A stretch of 64,000 bases of DNA. Source: Oscarella lobularis (Eukaryota; Porifera; Homoscleromorpha; Homosclerophorida; Oscarellidae). The stretch spans positions 2,841,733-2,905,732 of the forward strand of contig NC_089175.1 of the NCBI RefSeq assembly GCF_947507565.1. The letters run 5' to 3'. The translations under genes were made by a program, and so were the position numbers. Shown one piece after another: positions 22,138-33,041 of this stretch; position 1 is the first letter of the stretch, and every line of letters begins with the position of its first letter. The notes under the pieces are model-generated. The model was given only the letters and a program-made list of their open reading frames with translations, was not told the origin of the DNA and did no database searches.

Positions 22138-23824
22138 TTAGTCAGCGAGATCAATGGCATTGTATTGGATTTCTATTGTCCCGCTCTGCACTGGATTGTA
22201 GAATCTTTCATTCTCTGTCAGCAAGTCTCGGTGTGTCAAAGTGGCGCCTTCTTGTGGCCTCGTTTTGTAAGTCACCAGGAGCTTTCTCGAATCTTGCGCC
22301 GTCAATCGAATCGTTCCTTTGCAAACTGAACTATTTTGCTCGTCGTAGCAAACTGTGTAGGTGAATACCACCGCTGAGTCGCGATGCCAGTCAGAAGAGG
22401 CAGCATAAACGGCGAGACAGTAATCTTTTCGCCTCCGAACTGGCTCTCTTTCGAAATGCAGCTTGCAACATGTTCCTTTCCAAAACGGCTTTGTTTTCAC
22501 CACTTCTTCAAGCGGAATACTCTTTATCACCAAATGATAACTCCATTGAAATTCGTGTGCAAAGAACAATTTTGTCTTTTGAAGTTCGGCCCTCAGTGCC
22601 TCGATGTCGTCCTTTGCGTGTTGAAGGCTGGCTTTCATCATAACGTTTTCGGCACGAAGTGCGTCCGTTTCTTTCTCGTGCTGATTACTAAGCTTCTTTG
22701 CGTTTTGAAGGCTGGCTTTCATCATTTTGTTTTCGGCGCGAAATGCGTCTATTTCTTTCCTGTGCTGATCTCTAAGCTTCCCTACGATTTCTTCTGTGTG
22801 ATCGTCTTGACTTTTCTTTAAAAGCAAACGCAAGTGATTGCTCGTCATTTTCTCTACGTGGTCGGGCATTTTTCCTCGTGGGCACTGCCAGAAATAAAAA
22901 TCAAGTAGATTATACGAATGGATCGTGCATGCGCCTTTACACTAAAATGGCAGCCAACTTCACTATATTCGCAGATTATCACAACACCAGGACAGGCTTC
23001 TGAAAGGTGTCGATGTTCCTGAGCATGGGAAGTAATCATGATGGCTTTCGCTTAGTGTAGGATTTTTACCTCACGTCGCTTATATGCTGACTCGCAAAGA
23101 GAGCAAGCGACAAGAGAATTGGGACAGTCACGTCTTTTGTGTTCCTGAAAAAAGCAATCTCGTCGAAAGGAGTATTTTTCTAAATTTCCCTAAACCTGAA
23201 GATCGTGAAATAGCATTTCTTTCAAACAGTTTTTGCAAGTGGCCTTTCTATTAGCGCAAGCGTCTTTCTGATGCTGCGCCAATTCAGAGCGCTTCAGTAC
23301 TTGATTGCAACCGTTTGGACATTGAAGAAAAACGTAGCCACAGGTTCTCATATGATCCTGCGTGCATATAAAGAAAAAAGAAAAACAGCCTCACTCAATA
23401 CAGTTTTCTACTATCTTTTGGCACCTCAAGATGGTGAAGTTCAACTATCTGCTTACACCCCATCTCGTGCTGTTCACACCGAACGTGTAGCTGCATTATT
23501 TGCCTCCTGGTTCGTTTGTCTAGCATAACCTACAACTCAGTTCGATAAAGCAGCACCCGCGGCCTGGGTAGGTAAATCAAACTTCATCGTCTTTGAGCTT
23601 TCTTCGGTCAATTGGACACTCAGCGCTGTCAAATTGCCTATAATTTCCGGCGAACAAGTTATGCATTCAGCGTACCTTGGACGTTTTTGGAAGCATTTCT
23701 GGCAGAACAAGTGACCGCATGCGGTCAGAACGGGATCTCTTGCTACCCCGAGGCATATGGGACACCTAAGATTGTCTTCAGGAACTTGAACAAAGATCGA
23801 GTCGTTGTATCCCTCGTCTGCCAT
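22138..23824 (-). CDS. TRAF-A: RING / TRAF-zinc-finger / coiled-coil / MATH protein
   Basis: A TRAF-family adaptor and probable E3 ubiquitin ligase acting under surface receptors. The start at 23824 gives MADEGYNDSIFVQVPEDNLR. The RING finger has its zinc ligands (CPICLGVARDPVLTACGHLF, then CQKC and CITC). TRAF-type zinc-finger exons follow: VRCEQHEMGCKQIVELHHLE, CGYVFLQCPNGCNQVLKRSE, RRDCPNSLVACSLCESAYKR and CPGVVIICEYSEVGCHF (23540 down to 22940). A coiled coil with an internal repeat (AENKMMKASLQNAKK / AENVMMKASLQHAKD) leads into a C-terminal MATH/TRAF-C domain (22138-22560). Unlike TRAF-B to E it is split by introns and its sequence is quite diverged, so it belongs to a different TRAF lineage. 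Confidence 0.85.
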
Positions 23825-24144
23825 ATTGCTCTCAAAGAGCCGTTCTAACGTGCGCTCACACGTGAGCCAGTGGAGTCGCGAGTCATGCATAGGGTTACGT
23901 TGACAGACATGCAATAAACAAACTAGGCACAGAAAACAAAGTCAATTGTTGCCGAGAAAGCGGGCACGTTACAACCAATTACAACCATTCTTTAATCATT
24001 TTTACGAGCATTCGTGTAACCTCAACGCAATCTTTCATTCTCTGCAGAACTTCACCCAGGTTCCAATTTCCCATTTTGGAAGGCCGAAGAAGCTTGTGTA
24101 ACTTAGTGTCCTTCACGTGGATGTCAACCTTTGATGAGCAATTA
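23825..24144. other. Intergenic, no gene seen
   Basis: A short gap holding the TRAF-A 5' flank and the 3' end of the next minus-strand gene. No coding signal beyond read-through of the neighbours. Confidence 0.5.
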
Positions 24145-26973
24145 TTACACTTTGCTATAAACTTTGGCTATATTTGGCCGGCCTACGCGTTTTCCTTCTT
24201 TGCTTGGCTCCCTTTCAATGGTCTGCCCACTTTCAAGTTCTTCTTCCTGTGTCACGATTATTTCGTGATCTTCTCTGTAATTGAAAACCGACGTCGTGCT
24301 CTTTCTGTGAAAATCCTTTCTGTAGCCTCTTGGTAACTTAGGCAAATACAAAAAAGTTCCAAGAATTAAAACTTTTTTGCAAAATTCTTCAACGAGAATC
24401 TGATCTTCTCTTCGTCTTTCTTCGCTCAAATCAAGCGTTGCTAAAACTCCGCAATAATTTTAAAAATGCCTTTGGCAATTATTAAACCTGTTCTGATCAG
24501 AAGTCGGCAATCGCTTGGTAAATCCGGCATCAGTACGTCCAAATGAAAATCGGCGTAGAGTTTTTCACAAAGATAACCAGGCCCGACACGATGAGGATGT
24601 TGACCTTTACAAAAGTTTGTGATGGGATAACCGGCTGCTTTCATATAAGCCTCCTCTTCGTCGTCATCGACGGGCGGAATTCGGACGATAAAACGCCTGC
24701 TGGCGAACGAGGGGGGGATAATTGTTATGTCATGGCGAACGTAGCTGTACGAATGCTGACAGCCTGGGCGTCCCTCTAGAAAGGATTCAAGACGACTGAA
24801 GTCAAAATCCTTCAAATAAAGCCCAGGAAAGAATCGGTCATTTTTCTGCCTCTCTAGGTCTCTTGGAGAATAGACTGGTATTTGGTCGCGTCCTAAAGCG
24901 GCACAGATATAACAGTGAATTGATCAAATGCCATACTCTCCGATACTTGGATCATTCACTTCATGCTTCACCCGTCCCAGATGAAACCACGTGTGAAGTT
25001 CGTCTAACGTCGACTTATAGAATCTTCCCTCTTGACACATAACAAGAAAGTTTCTTGCTTTTTCTTTCATCTCATCGAGTCGGGCAAAATTGATCTAATA
25101 GTCAGCCAGCCTTGTCAATAAAAACTAATAGATCACTGTGCTCGCCTCAGCGGACTGTTTATTGCATTTGAGCCGATGAGTACAACTGCTCGCTTCCATT
25201 TCCTTTTGAAGCTTCAGGGTGTAAGTAGTCGTCTTGCTTCTGGGAACTAGAGTCAGGCAGTGATGAACTCTAGAAACGTTTTCAAACGTGCTGTTGAAAT
25301 GGTGAGCAACTGACTATACAGAACGGCAGATTCGATTATCTCTTTCATGCTTCTGCTCACAAACGCCAGCTTACCGCTTTGTAGCAGATCTCCCTAACAG
25401 CCTGCTTCGCTGACCTTTCGGTTCGAGACATTATGTGGATGCGATTATTTATATACTTTATTCTAGTTCCTGCCGCCTTTCTCTCGATTTCGTTGAGAAT
25501 TCTGTGCCGCTTTCCTAGCACGTGAGGAAGCAAGTCAGTTGGCATCGCAATCTCATCTTCCAGTGGTTGACTAAACCTTATAATTAAGAAATGGCGAGTG
25601 CATGGACTTTTATCAGCTTACGGCGGTTCTGCAGAACGATTCAAAGCAGCAAGCAACGTTCTGTATTTCTATCAGCACGATTGACTATCATACGCAAACC
25701 ACCGTGGCCCTCGGAGACGTCTTACGTCATCTAACGTTTTTCTACACTGCATTCTTTTCCAAGCTAAGGTATCTTTGGCCAACGGCTCCTTTAATGTTGC
25801 ATGTAGCTGCATGAAACGCTAGTACAAATCATTTTAACTGAAGTAGAGTACACTAGGTCTTCTGACCTGACTTGGCTTAATCTGAAAATCTGCTGAGCTA
25901 CAAGTTTCCACTTTTTCCGCACAAGCCTACATGCATATACTGGCTAAACTAGTTATTAGTATATGTATAAGGGCTAGTACCTTCAAAATATTCTCTGATT
26001 CGTCAATTGCATAATTTGCATAAAATAGTTTGGCACGTTGTCGAGAGGACGCTTGAACTCGTTGCTTGGTCGCACGTACTATAGCTTTCAGACGACTTTG
26101 TTCAAAGCTAAGTGTCGCATTGGAATCTTCTGCTGGACTTATGCATCCTGAAGGCAATTTCATGGAAATGGGAGGAAATGAACCAAGAGAAAATGTCAAG
26201 ACGTCCTGATTGTTGTAAAAGTGTCTAAATTTTGCTCCGAATTGCATCTGATTGGCAAAGCTGGAAAAAGCCAATAGTATTGCCATTGCAACTTGGCTAG
26301 GAACGCGAAAAGTGTCCTTTGCGTTATCAAATTTGATTTCCTTCTCACAAATTTTTCTCAGAGAAGTAGAAGAGGCATAGGCCAACGCTTTCTTGAAATT
26401 ATTCAAAGGCATATTGGGAGAGCCACAGCTTACTTCAATTACAGAATTATCACGAATGACGAGACAGCAAGTTGTGAACGGTTGCGAACTCAAACGAGTC
26501 AGAAAACTAAAATCTTTCTCCCCAAGTCCCCAAGCTCGCTTTAGAGAGCAGAGAGCCGCTCGACGCAATTGCGGAAAATCGACGTTCTCGTTATGGGGCG
26601 TGGTCAAATAATGTAAGGCAATCTTTTGAGCTTTATTTGAGCTTTTGAGCTCTCTTATACGCTTTACAGCGTCACCGTTTCTCCTGAGTGCTTTTTGTAG
26701 AAGTTTTGAACGCTGAACTGGCGGAGAAATCACAATCCTATCGTAGTCATCTGCTGTGAGAACGCTGCAATGAAACAGCAAATCGATTTCAGATCTAGAC
26801 ACGCCTTGAGCCGTTGCTTGAACAGAATTCATCAGAGTACGTTCAGTACTGAGTAGCGCGCTGTGTGTGGCACCCTGGACGAAAACGAAAACAGGAAATC
26901 TAATTATGCACATCATGGTATGCAGACCCTTGATTCTCGCCTCAATTTATTTATGAACCATGGCATCATGCAT
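24145..26973 (-). CDS. Large unrecognised protein with CARD-like and degenerate KH segments
   Basis: A long exon (about 26890-25985) starts with a helical segment that fits a CARD/death fold ([17 protein letters not shown], then [20 protein letters not shown]) and continues for about 220 residues of no known family. A later exon (25545-25357) looks like a KH domain ([33 protein letters not shown]). Its GxxG loop reads GKRH, so nucleic-acid binding may be weak. Further exons: [20 protein letters not shown] (about 25140-25300), [20 protein letters not shown] (24950-25090), and [20 protein letters not shown] to the stop at 24145. A 50-bp intron near 24430-24480 gives a clean phase-1 join. The start is uncertain; an ATG at 26973 with a short first exon would fit. 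A CARD-KH protein could be an innate-immune or RNA-sensing factor, but that is inference. Confidence 0.6.
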
Positions 26974-27187
26974 GGGAATCGTATTGACAGCATCATTTAT
27001 CCTTGACGTTTTGCGAGGAGCTTTACCAACGATCACGTCACTGTATACATACTTGCAAAAGATGCGAAATTCACTAAAGGTTAGTCGGCGAAATAATTTT
27101 CATCGGGCACGTGAGCAAATCCTCTCTCGCGGCAGTCCCGTATCACTCCGGCGCATTCTCCTCTCGTGCGGCGTCTCTCACGAAAAA

Positions 27188-30100
27188 ATGACGACGCAAG
27201 AGGGCGACGACAGCCTCTACCCGATCGCGGTGCTGATCGACGAGCTGCGGAACGAAGACGTGCAGGTAACTCGAACAGGGGCCCCCTTTCGGATCCGTAA
27301 ATAAACACCACCCCGTTCCAGCTTCGACTCAACTCGATCAAAAAGCTCTCGACGATCGCTCTGGCACTGGGCGCCGAACGAACACGAGACGAACTCATCC
27401 CCTTCCTAACGGGTAAGAAAAAGGGCGAAACGCGCGCGAGAATATTTTTAGCCGATCGCGCATGTTTTCTCGCGTTGCACAGAGACGGTTGACGACGAGG
27501 ACGAAGTGCTATGGGCTCTCGCCGAGCAGCTCAACGCAAAGTTTCTGCCTCTACTCGGAGGAAAAGACTACACTCACGTGCTCTTAGTAAGTCGAGTTTT
27601 CGATAGAGAAAAGAGGAAAGGGTCCAGTAAACGTATCGCGTGGGGGTTGAGGATTCGATTTCGAACCGATATCGTATAGATATTTTGATAAGCGATAGGT
27701 AAATAGATATAGGTAGACCAGAGAGAAAGTCTTTTAAACGACTAGGACCCTTATGTAGATGTAAATAATATAAGGCGCTCTGAGCACCTGTCGAGATCCT
27801 AATTGAATACGAATTCTCTTCTCCTAGCCGGCTCTTGAGAGTTTGGCCAATGTCGAGGAGACGGTCGTTCGAGACAAGGTAGGACCGATTTTATTGCCTG
27901 ATGAATCGCACTCGTATCTTCGTTATACAGGCTGTCGAATCGTTGCGATCGCTTGCAGGCGAATATACGAGCGCTAGCATGGAGAATCACTTTGTTCCAC
28001 TTGTGAAGAGACTTGCGACTGGTGAAGTGACTAAGGAAATCGTTTCTTCTATGTGAATTGACTTCTTGTGTGCGTCTTTAGGCGATTGGTTTACGTCTCG
28101 TACGTCCGCTTGCGGTCTATTCTCCGTCTGCTATCAGCACGTCTCGGCGCCGATGAAGACTGATTTGCTACAGTGAGTAAAATTAAACGATCTCTTATAT
28201 ATAGATAACCTACATGTTTTTTTTATGTGAAGGCTCTTCAAGGCGTTGTGTGGCGATGATACGCCCATGGTGAGAAGAGCAGCAGCCGGAAAACTCGGGG
28301 TAATTAGAAAATGCATTAGAATTTTTTTGGACGGAGTCTTTTCTATCTTCAGGAATTCGCTAAGGCCGTCGAAGCCGATAAAGTGGAAACGAATATGGTG
28401 GAATTGTATACAGCACTGGCTCACGACGAGCAGGTTAACATAGCTATTGATTATTGACTTCCTATGCATTTATTCTATTCGTTTAGGATTCCGTTCGTTT
28501 GCTGGCTGTCGAGGCTAGCGTTGCCATAGCGTCACTGCTGTCTCAGGAGAAAATCGAGTCACTGGTCATGCCAACAATTCGTCATGCAATTCAAGACAAG
28601 TCTTGGCGCGTTCGTTACATGATAGCAGACAAATTCACCCAGGTAAATAAATCGAGAACATAGAACGTCCCCATGGACTTATTGATGCCTTTAGCTTCAA
28701 CTTGCCATTGGCCCAGACATGACGAAAGTCGATCTTGTCCCAGCGTATCGCGACTTACTGAAGGATCCGGAAGCCGAAGTGAAGACAGCGGCGGCTCTAA
28801 AGCTCAAGGGTAAGACGAGAGATATCTCTTATCTGTTCTAACACACCTTTGTTTGCGTTTTGAGCGCTTTTATTATCCTTTGTGTAGATTTCTGTGAGAA
28901 CCTTGCACAGGATACCAGGGAACACGTCATCATGGCACTGATCATTCCATGCGTAAAGGTAAGAGGAACGCATAGTTTCTTCCTCATCTTTAATTTTCTC
29001 TTTTTTTTTTCAGGAGCTTGCGAGTGATGCGAATGCTCACGTGAAGTCGGCTCTCGCTTCGAAGATCATGGGCCTCTCTCCCATATTGGGAAAGGCCAAG
29101 TAACGCGCGCGTACAGCGCTCATTTCACGGGTCTTGAGCGTCTTTTTCTTATAGTACTATTGAGCATCTTCTCCCGCTGTTTTTAGTCCAACTCAAAGAC
29201 GATGTAAGCACGGAACGAGATATTATCGTTTATAATGAATTATTCATTATTGATTTAGTGCTCGGAAGTTCGGCTCAATATTATATCGAATCTAGACTGC
29301 GTCAATGAAGGTAAGAGTGTCTATCTAATAATAAATAATGCGATTTAATTCTTTCTCTCTCCACAGTTATTGGCATCACTCAGCTGTCCCAGTCTCTTCT
29401 TCCGGCGATCGTCGATTTGGCGGAAGACGAGAAGTGGCGCGTTCGTCTGGCCATCATCGAATACATGCCCTTGCTGGCCAGCCAACTGGGCTCCGAGATA
29501 TTCAACGACAAGCTGAATCCCATCTGTCAAGCGTGGCTCACCGATAGCGTCTACGCCATTCGGGAAGCGGCTATACTCAACGTCAAGAAACTGGTGGAGA
29601 AGTTCGGCAGCGAATGGGGAATGGTAAGAGAGAGCAGGGATAGTGTTGGGGCCTCTTATATCGTGAGATTTGGTGCTTCTCTATTATTGTTTCTTATAAA
29701 ATTTATGTCTTTCAATGGGGAACTCAGGTGCCCCTTATATTGTGATGTCGTTTCTTATGTCTTCTGTGGTAGGGATAGTGATAGTTTACTCGAGCGCTGC
29801 GTTCCTATCTGCTTCTGTTTTATGTCCCCCTAGAGAGCGTTCCTTGTGGGGCGTCTCTATAGTGTATCTGCTTCTGTTCTGATCATCTCTTATGTCTTTC
29901 TAGAAAACGGTTATTCCTCCTGTGTTGACTCTCGCGCGGGACCAGAATTATTTACACAGGATGACCACGATCTTCTGCATAAACGTAAAATCACGCGATG
30001 GAGCAAAAAAATCGCCGCGCGTAATCTCGTCATTTTCTTTCTCTTCTCAGCACCTCGTCGAAGTGGTTTCCAAGGAAGTGGTGACGTCGTCCCTTCTTCC

Positions 30101-30359
30101 AGTTCTCGTAGATTTGACGAACGATCCCGTCGCGAACGTGCGCTTCAACGTCTGCAAGGCCTTCATAAAGATGTGCAACAAGACCAAGTGTTACCTAGAC
30201 GCAAGGTATATTGGGAAGACCTTATATATATATATTTCTGACGTCATGATTCTACTTAGCGTGATTACAAGCACCGCAAAACCTTGTCTCGACAAGCTCA
30301 AGACCGATGCCGACGTCGACGTCGTATATTTTGCGGAAGAAGCGCTGGCTTCAATATGA
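27188..30359 (+). CDS. PPP2R1A: Protein phosphatase 2A 65-kDa regulatory (scaffold) subunit A
   Basis: HEAT-repeat scaffold that holds the PP2A catalytic and B subunits. The start at 27188 gives [20 protein letters not shown], the family N-terminus, and the last exon ends [20 protein letters not shown]. In between, at least twelve exons carry repeated HEAT helices, for example [20 protein letters not shown] (about 28570-28640) and [20 protein letters not shown] (29430-29480). An LDVL-type final repeat like the vertebrate A subunit is recognisable. Introns are mostly 50-100 bp, with a longer one at about 29625-30050. Whether it corresponds to the vertebrate alpha or beta isoform cannot be stated; a single invertebrate ortholog is expected. 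Confidence 0.93.
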
Positions 30360-30879
30360 AAAGGAAAGGTTTTCGTGGAATTCGCTTTTTTGTCTGTGTT
30401 CTAGAACTTAGAGGCATACACAGGTACGTGTCGGGGCATAGGTTTTTAATTATCCTTGTTGTGCGTTATGAAGTTATAAAAACGTTGCCGCCTATATTTA
30501 ATCCGCAGGCGTGTTTTCGTAGGCGCGTCAATGGTGATCCGGGTATGCGAAAGGAAGCGCAATCCCGGATGCCAATTCAAATGTCATTGAATTTTTATTT
30601 ACTCATCGCCTCGACACGACCGGTAAGTACAACGACACAATAAAACGATTCACACAGCACGAGAAGATCATGTAGAAATAAACCCCGCTCCCCGACCCAT
30701 TTTCATTCATTTTTTCATTCCAAATTTTTTGCGCGATATATTTACACCGAAACTACCCTCAAAAAGCTAAACGTCACCACGACAACAGACAGAATAGAAC
30801 TAAAAACGAGTCGCTCTCCCGTTTTTTGTTTAGGGCGCCCCCTTTCGGGGCCCAGCGCGCGTGACCACGCGCTTCTTTC
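30360..30879. other. Intergenic between convergent PPP2R1 and H2A.Z
   Basis: Probably contains both 3' UTRs; AATAAA-like signals occur on the plus strand (CAATAAAACG near 30640 and AGAAATAAACC near 30674). No coding signal seen. Confidence 0.45.
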
Positions 30880-31293
30880 CTATTGTACCGGCGGTCCGAC
30901 TCCGGCGCCTGGCGGCTTGGGCATGGGCGTCTTTTTCGCCATCAGACTCTTGTGGATGTGCGGTATAACGCCGCCCCACGCGATCGTCGCTTTGATCAGC
31001 CTATCGAGCTCTTCGTCGCCGCGAATCGCGAGTTGGAGATGGCGCGGCGTTATGCGCTTCACTTTGAGATCTTTCGACGCGTTGCCGGCGAGTTCGAGTA
31101 CTTCGGCGGTGAGATACTCGAGTATTGCTGCGCAGTAGACGGCTGCCGTTGCTCCGACGCGCCCGTGGCTCGTCGTGCGCAATTTCAGATGACGGTGGAT
31201 ACGACCGACGGGGAATTGGAGTCCCGCGCGCGCCGAACGCGACACAGCCTTCGCCTTTCCTTTCGAATCTTTTCCCGCTTTGCCGCCAGCCAT
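30880..31293 (-). CDS. H2AZ: Histone H2A.Z variant
   Basis: A single-exon frame. The start at 31293 gives the H2A.Z-specific N-terminus [20 protein letters not shown]. The variant-specific words follow: [69 protein letters not shown]2A.Z replaces H2A in nucleosomes at promoters. Oddities: AVYCAAIL where H2A.Z has AVYSAAIL, TIAWGG where the family has TIAGGG, and a C-terminal tail extended by Pro/Gly ([13 protein letters not shown]). An upstream in-frame extension to 31407 exists but the conserved start argues against using it. It is divergent with an H2A gene. Confidence 0.93.
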   Translation of the reverse strand: MAGGKAGKDSKGKAKAVSRSARAGLQFPVGRIHRHLKLRTTSHGRVGATAAVYCAAILEYLTAEVLELAGNASKDLKVKRITPRHLQLAIRGDEELDRLIKATIAWGGVIPHIHKSLMAKKTPMPKPPGAGVGPPVQ

Positions 31294-31586
31294 CGATGAT
31301 TTCGACTTCGCGCCCAATAGTGGTCGCGTTACCGTTACTCGGCGCGCTGGGGGGGCGGGGGGGGTGGAGACCTGGTGGGCGGGATGGCAAGACTTCGCGG
31401 GAACCAATCGGAGTGAACATTATTGCGAACGTGAACGGAATGCAGTGACGTCGACGCGTCTCATTGGTCGGTCGGCGCACTCGTTCGATCCGTCGCGTAG
31501 GTTCATATAACGAAACGCGTAGCAATTTCATTCACGAACGAGTCTCCGAGAACGTCGTATTCACTTATCGTCGAATAGAAAAAACT
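31294..31586. promoter_or_regulatory. Bidirectional histone promoter
   Basis: This is the 293 bp between the H2A.Z start (minus) and the H2A start (plus). It holds two CCAAT boxes in opposite orientation (CCAAT at 31404-31408; ATTGG at 31463-31467) and a TATA-like CATATAA at 31504-31510, correctly placed for the H2A side. Paired CCAAT boxes are usual in histone promoters. Confidence 0.65.
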
Positions 31587-31991
31587 ATGTCGGGTCGTGG
31601 CAAAGGCGGAAAAGCTCGCGCAAAGGCGAAGACGCGCTCGTCGCGCGCCGGACTTCAATTTCCCGTTGGTCGACTCCATCGAATGCTTCGTCGCGGCAAC
31701 TACGCCGAACGAATCGGCGCCGGCGCGCCCGTCTATCTCGCCGCCGTGCTCGAATATCTCTCCGCCGAAGTGCTCGAACTCGCCGGCAACGCGGCGCGCG
31801 ACAACAAGAAAATGCGCATCATACCGCGTCACCTTCAACTCGCCATTCGAAACGACGAGGAACTGAATAAGCTCCTCTCCGGCGTCTGTCTGCCCAATAG
31901 CGGCGTTCTGCCGAACATTCACGCCATTCTGCTGCCCAAGCGAAGCGGTGGAGCCGAGAAGAAAGAGAGCAGTCAGAGTATGGAGTATTAG
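31587..31991 (+). CDS. Histone H2A (H2A.X-like tail), replication-dependent type
   Basis: Intronless. It starts [20 protein letters not shown] and contains [20 protein letters not shown], the [20 protein letters not shown] core and [12 protein letters not shown], all classic H2A. The docking region is unusual ([20 protein letters not shown] where H2A has [20 protein letters not shown]). The tail ends [10 protein letters not shown]: it carries an SQ pair and a terminal EY as in H2A.X, but the motif is interrupted by SM, so it is not the canonical SQEY. A histone 3' stem-loop follows 57 bp after the stop, so its mRNA is probably non-polyadenylated and S-phase regulated. Confidence 0.93.
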   Translation: MSGRGKGGKARAKAKTRSSRAGLQFPVGRLHRMLRRGNYAERIGAGAPVYLAAVLEYLSAEVLELAGNAARDNKKMRIIPRHLQLAIRNDEELNKLLSGVCLPNSGVLPNIHAILLPKRSGGAEKKESSQSMEY

Positions 31992-32047
31992 AGTACACGA
32001 TACAATGGACCCTGTCGCGCTTTTTTGGCGACTATGATGAACCCCCC

Positions 32048-32063
32048 GGCTTTTTTAAAAGCC
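32048..32063 (+). terminator. Histone mRNA 3'-end stem-loop
   Basis: GGCTTTTTTAAAAGCC folds into a 6-bp stem (GGCTTT/AAAGCC) with a TTTA loop, the metazoan replication-dependent histone 3' element bound by SLBP. It is flanked by ACCCCCC upstream and ACTA downstream, and a purine-rich GAGAAAGC at about 32080 could be the U7 snRNA target (histone downstream element). Confidence 0.85.
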
Positions 32064-33041
32064 ACTAAATGTTGGCTCTGAGAAAGCTTGAACTTTGTTG
32101 CTGTTATAATTAAAAATAAATTGAACCTGAATTGAATTGAAAATGATTTTACTTCGCTGAGACATTTTCCGAATTTCTTGACGGTTGATTCTTCTGTCCA
32201 TGATAATGGCTAGTCCACCATGTCTATGAGTCTATGACTCCATTGCCTGAACACACAGTGTACTGAGTCTGAATGTACAGTAGTAGCCTTGACCCTCAGC
32301 ATTTGTTGGTTGATTAGTCCTTACCGTATTTCAAACAGGGATGGGTTCTTTTGTTTACAAGTGCACACTAAATTGGCCTTATTACCTTCATTGCTATTGA
32401 GGTGACGTTGATAGCTATGGGTTTTCAATCACTACTGCATCAGAGTACATTACAGTGCCGCCAGATTCGCGTTTGTCACGCGTGAAAAAACACCATTTGT
32501 CTTTGATGAAAAAACTGCAATACCTATTGAATTGCTTAGCCTAGAACTAAAGCATGCCTGCATGCATTCCTGTCGCTGTACCAATCACACAGGCATCGTC
32601 TTCGGCACCGTTCTAATCATATCTGCCTTTGTCAATTGCCAAGTGCCTCTAAACGATCCCCATGGCGATTTTTTCGATCGTCGCACTCCGGGCAGAAGAT
32701 GACCGCGTTCGTTGGTTATTGGCACCGTGTAGCCTTCGAGTCTGCTGGGACGCTGCGAGAAGACGTCGAAAAGCGAACGCGGACGACGTAAAACAACAGA
32801 ACCTCTTTGTAAACTTTCTGAACTTCCCAATTTCCCAAGCGAGACGATCGAAACGCGTCTTGATACTGCGGGAAATACAAAATGCAACAAAACGGGTAAA
32901 TAAGAGTTCAGAGAAAGACCTGATTCGCGCTGAAATGAGACGCCATGCTGTATCTATTTTTTTGTCACGGGCGCTGTGGTTACATACGACGCCCGTATAC
33001 CGCTAGAGGAATATCCGGGTGACGGTTGTCGCAACAAAAGA
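32064..33041. other. Intergenic upstream of LIPE
   Basis: About 1 kb without a supported gene. Overlapping open frames at 32585-33006 occur on both strands, none with a domain or a splice-supported continuation. The plus-strand frame directly upstream of LIPE (from 32976) could add 22 residues to its N-terminus. Confidence 0.45.

Noticed and set aside
31001-31531. Long minus-strand ORF over the histone promoter and H2A.Z
   Set aside because: Frame shadow of H2A.Z continued through the GC-rich promoter; very Arg-rich, no domain.
32015-32033. Second hairpin GTCGC...GCGAC after H2A
   Set aside because: It does not fit the histone stem-loop consensus; the one at 32048-32063 does.
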